A DNA stretch of 64,000 nucleotides from the NCBI RefSeq assembly GCF_009792895.1, contig NZ_WSSC01000001.1, positions 558,001-622,000 of the forward strand. Reading direction: 5' to 3'. Positions 56,589 to 64,000 of the stretch are shown piece by piece (positions within the stretch are counted from its first letter, which is position 1; each line of letters opens with the position of its first letter). The stretch is from Pigmentibacter ruber (GTDB lineage: Bacteria > Bdellovibrionota_B > Oligoflexia > Silvanigrellales > Silvanigrellaceae). A program made the translations under genes and the position numbers. A model generated the notes under the pieces. That model saw nothing but the letters and a program-made list of their open reading frames with translations, was not told the DNA's origin and made no database searches.

Positions 56589-56626
56589 TCTAATGAGAAG
56601 GAATATTCTTCTCATTAGATTTTTTT
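56589..56626 (+). terminator. intrinsic terminator after hcp, inside the T6SS operon
   Basis: TCTAATGAGAAG pairs with CTTCTCATTAGA around seven bases, followed by seven T. It is strong but lies only 11 bases before tssE, so downstream genes are reached by read-through. Confidence 0.85.
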
Positions 56627-56637
56627 AGGTAATAGAT

Positions 56638-57042
56638 ATGGAAAATTTACATAAGCTTTTTTATTCACAAGCTAGTAAAAAAGATTTTTTTTTTCCAATT
56701 GTAAGAAATATTAGTAATATTTTAAATACTAGAAGTTCTTTGCCATTAGGCGATTTTCTAGATACTGATATAGCTAGTATGAGTGTAGTAAATTATGGAT
56801 TACCAAGTTTTACTCATCTTTCAATGACATCTGAACGAGATATTGAGATTCTTTGTTTAACAGTAGCTAAGTCTATAGTTGCTTTTGAGCATCGTTTGTC
56901 AAATGTGAATGTATCTTTTACTAGCTATGATCCTCTCAAAAAAGAGGCAAAAATTGCTTTAAGTGCTGTTTATGTAGATGAAGAATTGGTTTTGAATTTA
57001 CTACTAAAAATTGCGCTTTGGGAGTTTATTGTCCATGTATAG
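56638..57042 (+). CDS. tssE: type VI secretion baseplate protein TssE
   Basis: A gp25-like baseplate wedge protein of 134 residues. NISNILNTRSSLPLGDFLDT, then YGLPSFTHLSM and EHRLSNVNVSF match the lysozyme-related TssE/gp25 fold. It initiates sheath assembly. Its stop overlaps the start of tssF by 8 bp. Confidence 0.9.
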   Translation: MENLHKLFYSQASKKDFFFPIVRNISNILNTRSSLPLGDFLDTDIASMSVVNYGLPSFTHLSMTSERDIEILCLTVAKSIVAFEHRLSNVNVSFTSYDPLKKEAKIALSAVYVDEELVLNLLLKIALWEFIVHV

Positions 57043-58798
57043 CAAAACAAGTAACCAAGAATTTTTGCGGCATTATATTAATATTATTGATGAATTAAGA
57101 GAAAATGGAAAGGTATTTTCAAAGCAAAATCCTGATCTGGCTCCTTATTTAGATCTATCATATCGCAAAAGTAATGATCCCGAAACAGAAAGATTAATTG
57201 AATCATTTGCTTATATGTTCGCGCAAATTGAACATAAATCAGTATTGGCTTTAAATGATTATGCAATTAATTTTATTGATAAGTTATTCCCTGAATTAAT
57301 TTCGCCAGTTTCTGCTTTAACAGTCTTAAAGTTGACTCCGGAGCTGAATTCCTTTAAAAATACAAATCAATTATTGCTTCCTAAAAACACAAAATTTAGT
57401 GCATTTAATCAAGAAAAGTTTGAATGCCAGTTTTCATCTACTCAAGAAATGCCTTTATTTCCCTTTAGAATTGAATCAACAAGTATTGTTAATTTTAACC
57501 GATATCAGAGATTTAGTTCTCCGCATACCAAAGCTTTTTCAATAGATTTTCAATTGAAAAAACCTCTTTTTGAAGAAAAAAATAAATCTTTATCAATACC
57601 AATTTATATAGATTCAGATTTTTATACTTCAATTTTTATTTATGATGCCTTGTTTTCAAGTAAACAAAACTTTTTATTATATATAGATGATAATCCAATT
57701 CCAGTTTCATTAGCAAGAAATCAAATATCACCATATATAAAATTTGAGAGTCAAGATAAAAAAAATAATATGCTTTACCCTTTTTTTGATTACTTAAATT
57801 ATTTTCAAAAATATTTGTTTTTTAATTTAAATATAAAATTGAATTTTAATGCTAATTCAAAACTAAAAATTGTAGTTCCTTTTTCTTATGAACTACCTTC
57901 TTTAAGTAAATTAGGGAATCAATTTCTTAATGTTAATTGTGTTCCAGTTGCAAACTTTTTTGAAACAAAGCTTGAGCCAATAAAATGTCAGAAAGATAAG
58001 GATGAATATCAAGTTAGACCTATGGGTAATTTTGATAATCAAACGGAACTTTTATCTGTGCAAACAATTGTAACTTACGATGCTAAAACAGGTGATTCTT
58101 TCACATTAAAAAATTTTCATAATGATAAAAATGAAAGTAATCAAATCCCTAGCCTTCTAGGATTTGAAAATATTTTATGGTCGGTTAGAAGATCATTTGA
58201 AAATTCTACTCAAGATAATGGTTCGTTATTTATCAGAGTTATGAATGATGTAAAAGATCTTAATTTTGGTAGATGGCCAGATTATCTTTTTCCTGAAGGC
58301 GTTTGTACAAATGGTATTTTAGCAACTTCAATTAAACCTTATACTGAATTTAAATGCAGATCTCGTGATATTAAAATAAAAAACTCTGTATCTCTTTTTT
58401 GGCCAAAGTATTCAAGAAGACCTTTAAAACATTTTGGAAATATAGAAGTATTAAAATTATTGTATAAATTAGATCAAGATTTAATGTCTAAAAATATGTT
58501 AAATGTTTATGAATTTGAAAAAATTGCTGAATATATGACAAGTTTAGGTAATCCAATTAGAGCTTTGATAAAACAATTTTTATCAAAATCAGTTAATATT
58601 ATTCGTGAAGAATCAGTTTCTCAACAATTATGGAAAAAACAAGTTTATTACATACCAGGAATTACATATAAAATAATGTTTAATAAGAAAGATAATCTTC
58701 CACAAGGAACTTATTTTATATTGAATTTTATGAATAGTTATTTTGAGTATATTCGTGATTTTAATTTTTTCATTCATTTTGAAGTAGAGCAATTATGA
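57035..58798 (+). CDS. tssF: type VI secretion baseplate protein TssF
   Basis: TssF, with TssE, TssG and TssK, builds the baseplate wedge. The N-terminus FLRHYINIIDELRENGK, and the motif YRKSNDPETERLIESFAYMF near residue 45, are diagnostic; LFPELISPVSALTVLKLTP follows. The ATG at 57035 is preferred over an earlier start at 57011 because it begins the family's usual N-terminus. Length 588 is normal. It ends in a 4 bp overlap with tssG. Confidence 0.9.
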   Translation: MYSKTSNQEFLRHYINIIDELRENGKVFSKQNPDLAPYLDLSYRKSNDPETERLIESFAYMFAQIEHKSVLALNDYAINFIDKLFPELISPVSALTVLKLTPELNSFKNTNQLLLPKNTKFSAFNQEKFECQFSSTQEMPLFPFRIESTSIVNFNRYQRFSSPHTKAFSIDFQLKKPLFEEKNKSLSIPIYIDSDFYTSIFIYDALFSSKQNFLLYIDDNPIPVSLARNQISPYIKFESQDKKNNMLYPFFDYLNYFQKYLFFNLNIKLNFNANSKLKIVVPFSYELPSLSKLGNQFLNVNCVPVANFFETKLEPIKCQKDKDEYQVRPMGNFDNQTELLSVQTIVTYDAKTGDSFTLKNFHNDKNESNQIPSLLGFENILWSVRRSFENSTQDNGSLFIRVMNDVKDLNFGRWPDYLFPEGVCTNGILATSIKPYTEFKCRSRDIKIKNSVSLFWPKYSRRPLKHFGNIEVLKLLYKLDQDLMSKNMLNVYEFEKIAEYMTSLGNPIRALIKQFLSKSVNIIREESVSQQLWKKQVYYIPGITYKIMFNKKDNLPQGTYFILNFMNSYFEYIRDFNFFIHFEVEQL

Positions 58799-59553
58799 AT
58801 CTTTTACAGAGTTTTTCTAAACAATTATCATTTTCTGAAAAAGAACTTATTTCACAGTATTTAAGACAAGTACTTGAGTACAATGGGATTGATTTTGATG
58901 AAAAATTATTTTTTTCTTCAACTTCTATTTATAATATAAAAATGAATGATGGTCATCTTTTGCAGCAAAAATTTCCTTTAAAAATTCTTATACCTGATTT
59001 TATTTTAGAAAATTTTTCGCATCACTCAAGAGACCAGAAGAATATTATAATTAATTTCATAAAAATATTTATTAAAGAAATTCTTTACTTAAATTACTAT
59101 GTGGAATTAAATAAAAAAAATCTTATTTATAATTATTCAATAAAAAATGACGAAAATCAGTTTAAGTTTTCTAACAGAAGAGATGTTGTAATATTTCTTA
59201 GGAAATTCTTTATTTCTGAGCCAAAATTTATTGAGGGATGTCCTAAAAAAATAAAAAATAATAAGCAGTTTAAATTAGGTGAAGACAGAATATCTTCTCG
59301 TCTTGTCAACAAATCTCCTACTTTAGGAAGACATTTTTATTCATTTGTAAATAAGTTTGTTGTTTCTATTGAAGTATTTGATTTTGAATTAAATGGATTA
59401 GAAAAATTACTATCCCAACTTCAGTTGACAAAGTATATTTTTATTTCTTCTGGGAAAAAACAAGTATTAAATCGTTCTCGTTTAGTTAAATTATTATTTG
59501 AAAATAATAAATGTGTTCACGTATATACATTACCTCTTTTAAATGTATTGTAA
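58795..59553 (+). CDS. tssG: type VI secretion baseplate protein TssG
   Basis: The smaller baseplate partner of TssF, 252 residues. Similarity is low by eye but the position after tssF, the size (usually 300 or more, so slightly short) and the segment FKLGEDRISSRLVNKSPTLG, recalling the C-terminal conserved part of TssG, support it. The ATGA overlap with tssF means coupled translation. Confidence 0.75.
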   Translation: MNLLQSFSKQLSFSEKELISQYLRQVLEYNGIDFDEKLFFSSTSIYNIKMNDGHLLQQKFPLKILIPDFILENFSHHSRDQKNIIINFIKIFIKEILYLNYYVELNKKNLIYNYSIKNDENQFKFSNRRDVVIFLRKFFISEPKFIEGCPKKIKNNKQFKLGEDRISSRLVNKSPTLGRHFYSFVNKFVVSIEVFDFELNGLEKLLSQLQLTKYIFISSGKKQVLNRSRLVKLLFENNKCVHVYTLPLLNVL

Positions 59554-59568
59554 ATTGGAGTTTTTAAA

Positions 59569-60678
59569 ATGAATTTTGCCGAAAAAGATAAACAACTTGA
59601 GTTAGCAAATTTAGATAAATTATTGGCTCCAATTTCTTCTGAGTTACCATGTGGTGAATATCTTAAAAGAAATGCAGCTCTTATTCAAATCAAAGAATTA
59701 AGAACGAAATTAATTCAAGAAAATGATGAAAATCAAGGGATATGGGTGAAGAAACAAACAGAAACCTCAAGCTGGGGTGAGATAGTTTCCTTATCTTATG
59801 ATTTATTGCTTAATCAAACAAAAGATTTGAATCTTGTTTCTTATTTATTAGAGGCGCAATTTAAAATAGAAGGATTTGCTGGCTTAGCCAAAGTTCTTTC
59901 TTTGTTTGTTCATTACTGCAGTACATATTGGGATAATATCAATCCACCAATTCAAGATGGAAATTTTGAATTACGAGCTGCTTCATTTAAGGCATTAAGA
60001 AATATCACTATGCTGGGGATAAAAAGTTATTCTTTTCAAGTTCAAAATGAACAGAATCAAGAAAATATTACTTGGTCTTGGTATGAGTCACAATTAACGT
60101 ATGGAAAAAACGAAGGCATTCAAGCAAAAAGTAAAATTAATCAAATTATTCAAGAAAAATCTGATTCTGAAGTAAAATTAATTAATATTGCTTTAGAAAG
60201 TATAATGAAAAATCTTGAAATTCTGGAAAATGAGTTTATTCCTTTATTGGTTCTAGATGAAGATGACCATGTTACTTTCGATGATTTAAGTAATTTAATT
60301 CAAGAATTATATGCAATTCTAAATCCTATTTACTTAGAAAGAATAAGTTCGTTTGAAAATAAAAATGAAAGAAGAGCTTTAATTTCTAGCGAAGAAGAAA
60401 AAGTTGTTCAATCAAATAATGGAGATTCTAGTATGACATTTTTGAATTCAAATTCACTAAATACTGTACAAGAAGCATATAATGCAATTGAAAAAGCAAA
60501 TGAGTTTTTATTAAAAAATGATCCTCATTCTCCATCACCCTATTTAATAAGACGAGCTTTAGATTGGCGGAAAAAAAGTCTTTATAGTGTTCTAATTGAA
60601 TTATTTAGTTCAACGACTAAGCCACAAGAAATTTTTTCTCTTCTTGGTTTGTCACATTTTGACAAATCAAAAAAGTAA
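59569..60678 (+). CDS. tssA: type VI secretion protein TssA
   Basis: The N-terminal ImpA-type domain (LDKLLAPISSELPCGEY, KTETSSWGEI-like pattern, then YWDNINPPIQDGNFELRAAS) is typical of TssA, which caps the growing sheath and coordinates assembly. The C-terminal part has PYLIRRALDWRKKSLYSVL, the signature of the short TssA class. Length 369 is normal for that class. TTGGAG lies upstream of the ATG. Confidence 0.9.
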   Translation: MNFAEKDKQLELANLDKLLAPISSELPCGEYLKRNAALIQIKELRTKLIQENDENQGIWVKKQTETSSWGEIVSLSYDLLLNQTKDLNLVSYLLEAQFKIEGFAGLAKVLSLFVHYCSTYWDNINPPIQDGNFELRAASFKALRNITMLGIKSYSFQVQNEQNQENITWSWYESQLTYGKNEGIQAKSKINQIIQEKSDSEVKLINIALESIMKNLEILENEFIPLLVLDEDDHVTFDDLSNLIQELYAILNPIYLERISSFENKNERRALISSEEEKVVQSNNGDSSMTFLNSNSLNTVQEAYNAIEKANEFLLKNDPHSPSPYLIRRALDWRKKSLYSVLIELFSSTTKPQEIFSLLGLSHFDKSKK

Positions 60679-60704
60679 ATTAAATTGTAAAACTCGGAGA
60701 AAAT

Positions 60705-61151
60705 ATGTCTGAATTAGAAGAAATGCTAAATCACTACGAACCTTACAAATCAACAAATGGAATGATAATATTAGACTTATTAGAACATAAAAAAATGTCT
60801 TTAGAGGAGCTATATTCAGTTTTAGGGACTCCTAGTATTGCTATGGAATTTATTCTAGGTAAAAGGATATTGACCCACAAGCAAATAGAAAAGTTGGCAG
60901 AAATTTTTGGAGTTCTACCAGAAATATTTTCTCTAGAAGAGCAAGGTTTTTCAGGTGGGAGAAGCTCATCTTTCTCTGAAAATCAACAAAATAACTTTCA
61001 ACATTCACCTGAAGAACAAAGTTCATCATTTCAGCAAAATTATGAAGAATCAAATAATCAATATAATTTAGAAAATTATAATGAAGAATATAATGAAACT
61101 GATGAATTTAAACCACCTGCATTCCAAGCAAAACCATTTTGGGAAGATTAA
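60705..61151 (+). CDS. HTH-domain protein with disordered Gln/Ser/Asn-rich tail, T6SS operon
   Basis: Residues about 20-75 resemble an XRE-type helix-turn-helix: HKKMSLEELYSVLGTPSIAM, then ILGKRILTHKQIEKLAEIFG and VLPEIF, like the second half of HigA-type antitoxins. The last 60 residues are low-complexity, rich in Ser, Gln, Asn and Glu, with an aromatic acidic end (FKPPAFQAKPFWED). It is the last gene of the T6SS operon, 26 bp after tssA. It could be a DNA-binding regulator or, given the tail, a scaffold or effector adaptor. No toxin partner is adjacent. Confidence 0.6.
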   Translation: MSELEEMLNHYEPYKSTNGMIILDLLEHKKMSLEELYSVLGTPSIAMEFILGKRILTHKQIEKLAEIFGVLPEIFSLEEQGFSGGRSSSFSENQQNNFQHSPEEQSSSFQQNYEESNNQYNLENYNEEYNETDEFKPPAFQAKPFWED

Positions 61152-61174
61152 TAAAGAGTAGTTAAACAATAAGT

Positions 61175-61741
61175 TTAAGTCATTATTGCGTTAATCTTCT
61201 TTTTTAATTCTGGTAAAATTTTTTTTTCAAACCACATATTTTTTTTTAGCCATATATTATTTCTTGGGGAAGGGTGGGGAAGTGGAAAAAATTTGGGCGC
61301 AAATTTTTTCCATTGTTTTACATTTTCAGTAACACTCCCCTGTGTATCAAGAAAATATTTCTGGGAATAGATTCCAATTGTTATTATAACTTCAATATTT
61401 TTAAGTTCTTTTAAAATCTTTTGCATCCATGCCTCTGCACATTCGGTACGTGGAGGTAAATCACCTGTTTTACCTTTTCCAGGGTAACAAAATCCCATAG
61501 GCACAATTGCAAAAAAATTTGGATTGTAAAACTCTTCGTTAGTGACTCCAAGCCAATCACGAAGTCTATCACCACTTTTGTCATTCCAAGGCAAACCAGA
61601 TTCATGGGCTTTTGTACCAGGCGCTTGGCCAACAATCATTATTTTTGCGTTAGAATTAAAATTAAGGATAGGTTTGGGGGCATATGGAAGATGCGCTTTA
61701 CATATTTTACAAGCTTTTATTTTTTTTAGTAGTGAATTCAT
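61175..61741 (-). CDS. uracil-DNA glycosylase family protein
   Basis: The protein has CKICKAHLPYAPKPI (half of a possible Fe-S ligand set), motif A IVGQAPGTKAHESGLPW and DKSGDRLRDWLG, VPMGFCYPGKGKTGDLPPR and motif B-like LPHPSPRNNIW. This set defines a UDG-superfamily group of about 190 residues, distinct from Ung. It probably removes deaminated bases from DNA. The ATG at 61741 has AGGT upstream; a start at 61759 is possible. Its substrate is not proven. Confidence 0.82.
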   Translation of the reverse strand: MNSLLKKIKACKICKAHLPYAPKPILNFNSNAKIMIVGQAPGTKAHESGLPWNDKSGDRLRDWLGVTNEEFYNPNFFAIVPMGFCYPGKGKTGDLPPRTECAEAWMQKILKELKNIEVIITIGIYSQKYFLDTQGSVTENVKQWKKFAPKFFPLPHPSPRNNIWLKKNMWFEKKILPELKKKINAIMT

Positions 61742-61759
61742 TTTGTTTGACCTATGCAT

Positions 61760-62179
61760 AAGTTTCTTATATTTTATAATAAATTTTAAAATATGTTAAT
61801 GATTTAAGTCTTAATAAAACTTAAGTGAATAACTTGTTTAATTAACATCTCCATTTAATATTTTTCTTTTCATACATTTAAAATTAAGTAAATATATATT
61901 ATAATTATATTTAATACCATATATTATAAATAATTATTTTATTATAAAAATAAATTTAAAATTACTTTAAAAATATTATTTTAAAATATTATAAATATTA
62001 CATTAAGATTACCATTTTATTTTTTTTATTTTTAATGTATAAACTCATTAATGTATAAACATCTTTTTCTATTTGAGAAAAGCATGTTTAAAGAATTCCT
62101 TTACATTATAGTCTATTTGTAAAAATAGTTGTTAAAAAAAATAATAAAAAATAAATACTTAATTTTCTAGGAGAAGATT
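61760..62179. other. AT-rich intergenic stretch upstream of the toxin gene
   Basis: About 420 bases, nearly all A and T. It includes a 13-bp direct repeat TTAATGTATAAAC at 62032-62044 and 62048-62060, some 120-150 bases before the toxin start, which may be an operator. No RNA gene or coding remnant is visible. Confidence 0.5.
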
Positions 62180-62734
62180 ATGCCACCAGAATCATTTCAA
62201 CGAATGAGACGAATAGTAGGGCGAATTGTTAATAGAAAAACACTTCCTCAGTTTCTTTACAGATGGGATCAAAGACCACCCAATATAATACGTTCGGAAG
62301 GGTTTAAACCGTGGAATGAAAATGGGACCGTTGAGCTTATTGAACATGTCACAGGTAGTTACTCTAATGATCCAAGAAACTTAGGAAAGCAAGGAAGTTT
62401 AGTAAAATATAATAGTCAATGGGTCTCAACTGGAGCTTACGGAATGGTAAAAAATATAGATCCTGTTTTTGCCCAACAGGTTTTAAATACTCATCTTTAC
62501 AAAATTGATACTTCAATTGCGAGTCTCTCTGGCCCGTTTTATGATGTTAATGATCATTTTGATAGAGCTGGAATAAATCGTCCTTATGCAACACAAAGAG
62601 AATGGGCAAAATTGGGAAGTATTCCAGCAAATGCAGTTGTTTCTTATATGACAGGAAAAGATTATTTTGAACAGTATGATTTAAAGATTGGCGCACCTGA
62701 AGAGAGATTGCTAAAAAACTGGCAAACTTTATAA
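62180..62734 (+). CDS. ADP-ribosyltransferase toxin of the cholera/pertussis class, candidate T6SS effector
   Basis: The 184-residue protein has the R-S-E signature of mono-ADP-ribosyltransferases: LYRWDQRPPNIIRSEGF with Arg28, the beta-strand motif WVSTGAYG (STS-like, Ser83-Thr84) and QREWAKLGSIPANAV, with Glu141, closely following the catalytic-Glu stretch of pertussis toxin S1. Such toxins transfer ADP-ribose from NAD onto host proteins. No signal peptide is present and vgrG lies 27 bp away on the opposite strand, so delivery by the T6SS is the likely route. No immunity gene is seen. AGGAGAAG lies upstream of the ATG. Confidence 0.85.
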   Translation: MPPESFQRMRRIVGRIVNRKTLPQFLYRWDQRPPNIIRSEGFKPWNENGTVELIEHVTGSYSNDPRNLGKQGSLVKYNSQWVSTGAYGMVKNIDPVFAQQVLNTHLYKIDTSIASLSGPFYDVNDHFDRAGINRPYATQREWAKLGSIPANAVVSYMTGKDYFEQYDLKIGAPEERLLKNWQTL

Positions 62735-62760
62735 AAATTTTTTTGAATTGCGCAGTTTAA

Positions 62761-64000
62761 TTAAGAAATTGAAATCTCATTAATTTCTGCGCCACTCGAA
62801 GCTTTTACTTTTGCTACTTTAGATTTTGTTTCCAAGTTTTTATCAGCTTTTATCGTAGTATTTTCAGTTGCTTCAATTACCGTATTTTTAGTAGATTTAG
62901 TTTGTAGATTTTCAGTTGCTTCAATTACCGTATTTTTAGTAGATTTAGTTTGTATATTTTCAGTTGCTTCAATTACCGTATTTTTAGTAGATTTAGTTTG
63001 TAGATTTTCGGTTGCTTCAATTACCGTATTTTTAGTAGATTTTGATTCAATATTTTCAGTGGTATTTAATTTAATATTTTTAGAGTTTTTCTCAATCAAT
63101 CCTTCTTTAGTTAATATAATTTCTGCGCTATTTTTAACTTCGTTCCCTTGTTTTTCACTTTCGTCTATAAAAGTAAACTTTAAGTTTTTTTCAAGACTGG
63201 AATCTAAGCCAATTCCTCTAAAAATTAACCCATTGGGGTCCTCAGTAGTAGTTAACTTAGGTGGCAAGTGTTCTGAATTATAAAAATATCTAATAATAAC
63301 AGGTTGTTCTATATCGTGATCGAGAAATCCTATTAAAACTTCATCTCCTGGTTGAGGGTTAAAGATAGCTCCTGAGTTTTTTGAAGCCCAGAATTGACTC
63401 ATTCTAGCTAAAACAAACATGGGCTTATTGGAATTGGAAGAACCTTCTGCTTTTGTTATTTTAGGCCAATCTAAAACCACGGCAACAAATTGAACAGACT
63501 CTTCAATTTCACTGATGAGGTCTTCTGGTTTTTCTCCATAGACAATACCAGTTGTTAGAGCAGGAATTTTTAAATTGCTTAAAAGAGCTGAATAATCAGC
63601 GATAAATTTTTCATCTAATGGATAAGCTGTAACAGTAACGGAATAATTATAAATGGAGGTATTTTTTCCATCTACAAAGTGTGGTTCTTTTATAAAGTTA
63701 TGTTCAAGATTAGATACAATATATTTTCCAAGCTTTAGCGGAGAATTTTTATCTTTATTTGACTTGTAAACAAATTCAATAACATCGCCTATAGAAAGAA
63801 AATTTAAATAATGGACAAATGATACTTTATTTTTAAGAGTATTTTTTCTATTTAGGTCATTCAGTGTGTAGGATGTTGGGATGACCTCAGTACGTAATTT
63901 ATCCGATTTTATATGATAAGCTTTTGTATAAAATGAATTTATATGATCTTGTTCTAATTTTGTGTCTGATGTAAATATGTTTTTAATATTTCGAGGATCA
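62761..64000 (-). CDS. vgrG: VgrG/gp5-type spike protein, C-terminal part (partial)
   Basis: The minus-strand frame is open from 62761 to the right edge, so the N-terminus is outside and 413 residues are visible. The region before 63480 has no start but continues in the same frame (YSVTVTAYPLDEKFIADY), as expected for the middle of VgrG. It is followed by the gp5-type OB fold: FNPQPGDEVLIGFLDHDIEQP and FYNSEHLPP. The C-terminal spike carries four 16-residue repeats (KSTKNTVIEATEN and QT/SK). VgrG tips the T6SS tube and pierces target membranes. Confidence 0.88.
   Translation of the reverse strand, partial: DPRNIKNIFTSDTKLEQDHINSFYTKAYHIKSDKLRTEVIPTSYTLNDLNRKNTLKNKVSFVHYLNFLSIGDVIEFVYKSNKDKNSPLKLGKYIVSNLEHNFIKEPHFVDGKNTSIYNYSVTVTAYPLDEKFIADYSALLSNLKIPALTTGIVYGEKPEDLISEIEESVQFVAVVLDWPKITKAEGSSNSNKPMFVLARMSQFWASKNSGAIFNPQPGDEVLIGFLDHDIEQPVIIRYFYNSEHLPPKLTTTEDPNGLIFRGIGLDSSLEKNLKFTFIDESEKQGNEVKNSAEIILTKEGLIEKNSKNIKLNTTENIESKSTKNTVIEATENLQTKSTKNTVIEATENIQTKSTKNTVIEATENLQTKSTKNTVIEATENTTIKADKNLETKSKVAKVKASSGAEINEISIS
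62861..63052 (-). repeat. 48-bp tandem repeats in the VgrG spike
   Basis: Four nearly identical 48-bp units begin at 62861, 62909, 62957 and 63005. Each encodes 16 residues of the form KSTKNTVIEATEN(L/I)QT, consistent with stacked coils of the gp5 beta-helix. Copy number could vary by slippage or recombination. Confidence 0.9.

Noticed and set aside
60705-61151. Antitoxin of a toxin-antitoxin pair
   Set aside because: Only the HTH resembles HigA; no toxin gene is adjacent and the protein is embedded in the T6SS operon.
1-64000. CRISPR arrays, rRNA or tRNA genes, prophage or insertion sequences
   Set aside because: No regularly spaced repeats, no recognisable tRNA cloverleafs, rRNA segments, integrases or intact transposases were seen.

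Overview
The DNA is strongly AT-rich and encodes a Gram-negative, flagellated bacterium. It carries several PilZ/response-regulator proteins, TPR proteins, a type VI secretion system and secreted or lipidated proteins of unknown role. Codon usage, gene style and combinations (PilZ fused to other domains, Hsp70 paralogues, F-box and ADP-ribosyltransferase proteins that look aimed at eukaryotic cells) most resemble the Bdellovibrionota/Oligoflexia, for example Silvanigrellales-type bacteria. That assignment is inference from style; no rRNA gene is present to confirm it.

Layout. 0-9.3 kb: the end of a DsbA-like protein, a membrane-anchored cytochrome c, a REC-PilZ response regulator, CheR, a PilZ protein with an acyltransferase-like C-terminus, CdsA, then a three-gene operon of a divergent Hsp70, an unknown protein and a small protein with a J-like domain whose HPD motif reads PPD. 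9.3-18.3 kb: two tandem papain-family proteases, a REC-TPR protein, an MHS-type transporter, a HAD phosphatase, and tsf-rpsB with a structured leader. 18.4-23.2 kb: thrS, ppiB, an adenine deaminase and a glycosyltransferase 9. 23.2-32.7 kb: a double SnoaL lipoprotein divergent from a compact biosynthetic cluster (FAAL-PCP-Cy-A-Ox-PCP megasynthetase, methyltransferase, type II thioesterase) whose adenylation pocket spells the cysteine code; a 2-acyl-derived thiazole is predicted. 32.7-44.7 kb: a loosely packed accessory zone with a beta-lactamase-fold lipoprotein, a secreted F-box protein, small secreted proteins, a MccF/LdcA-like peptidase behind a cobalamin-riboswitch-controlled metE, a fatty acid desaturase and several gene remnants. 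44.7-53.3 kb: lipA, a PhoU protein with an LMW-phosphatase-like tail, an AMIN-TPR protein, a bacterial enhancer-binding-type regulator lacking GAFTGA, then flgB-flgC-fliE-fliF. 53.3-64 kb: a type VI secretion operon (tssB, tssC, hcp, tssE, tssF, tssG, tssA and an HTH protein) behind a near-perfect sigma-54 promoter, a DNA glycosylase, an ADP-ribosyltransferase toxin and the C-terminal part of a VgrG spike with 48-bp repeats.

How the parts fit. The megasynthetase cluster forms a self-contained small-molecule pathway. The T6SS block supplies tube, sheath and part of the baseplate, while the membrane complex (TssJLM), TssK and the ClpV ATPase are not in this window. The ADP-ribosyltransferase beside VgrG is a plausible T6SS effector with no visible immunity gene, which hints at a eukaryotic target. 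The flagellar operon ends at fliF, so fliG and the rest must lie elsewhere.
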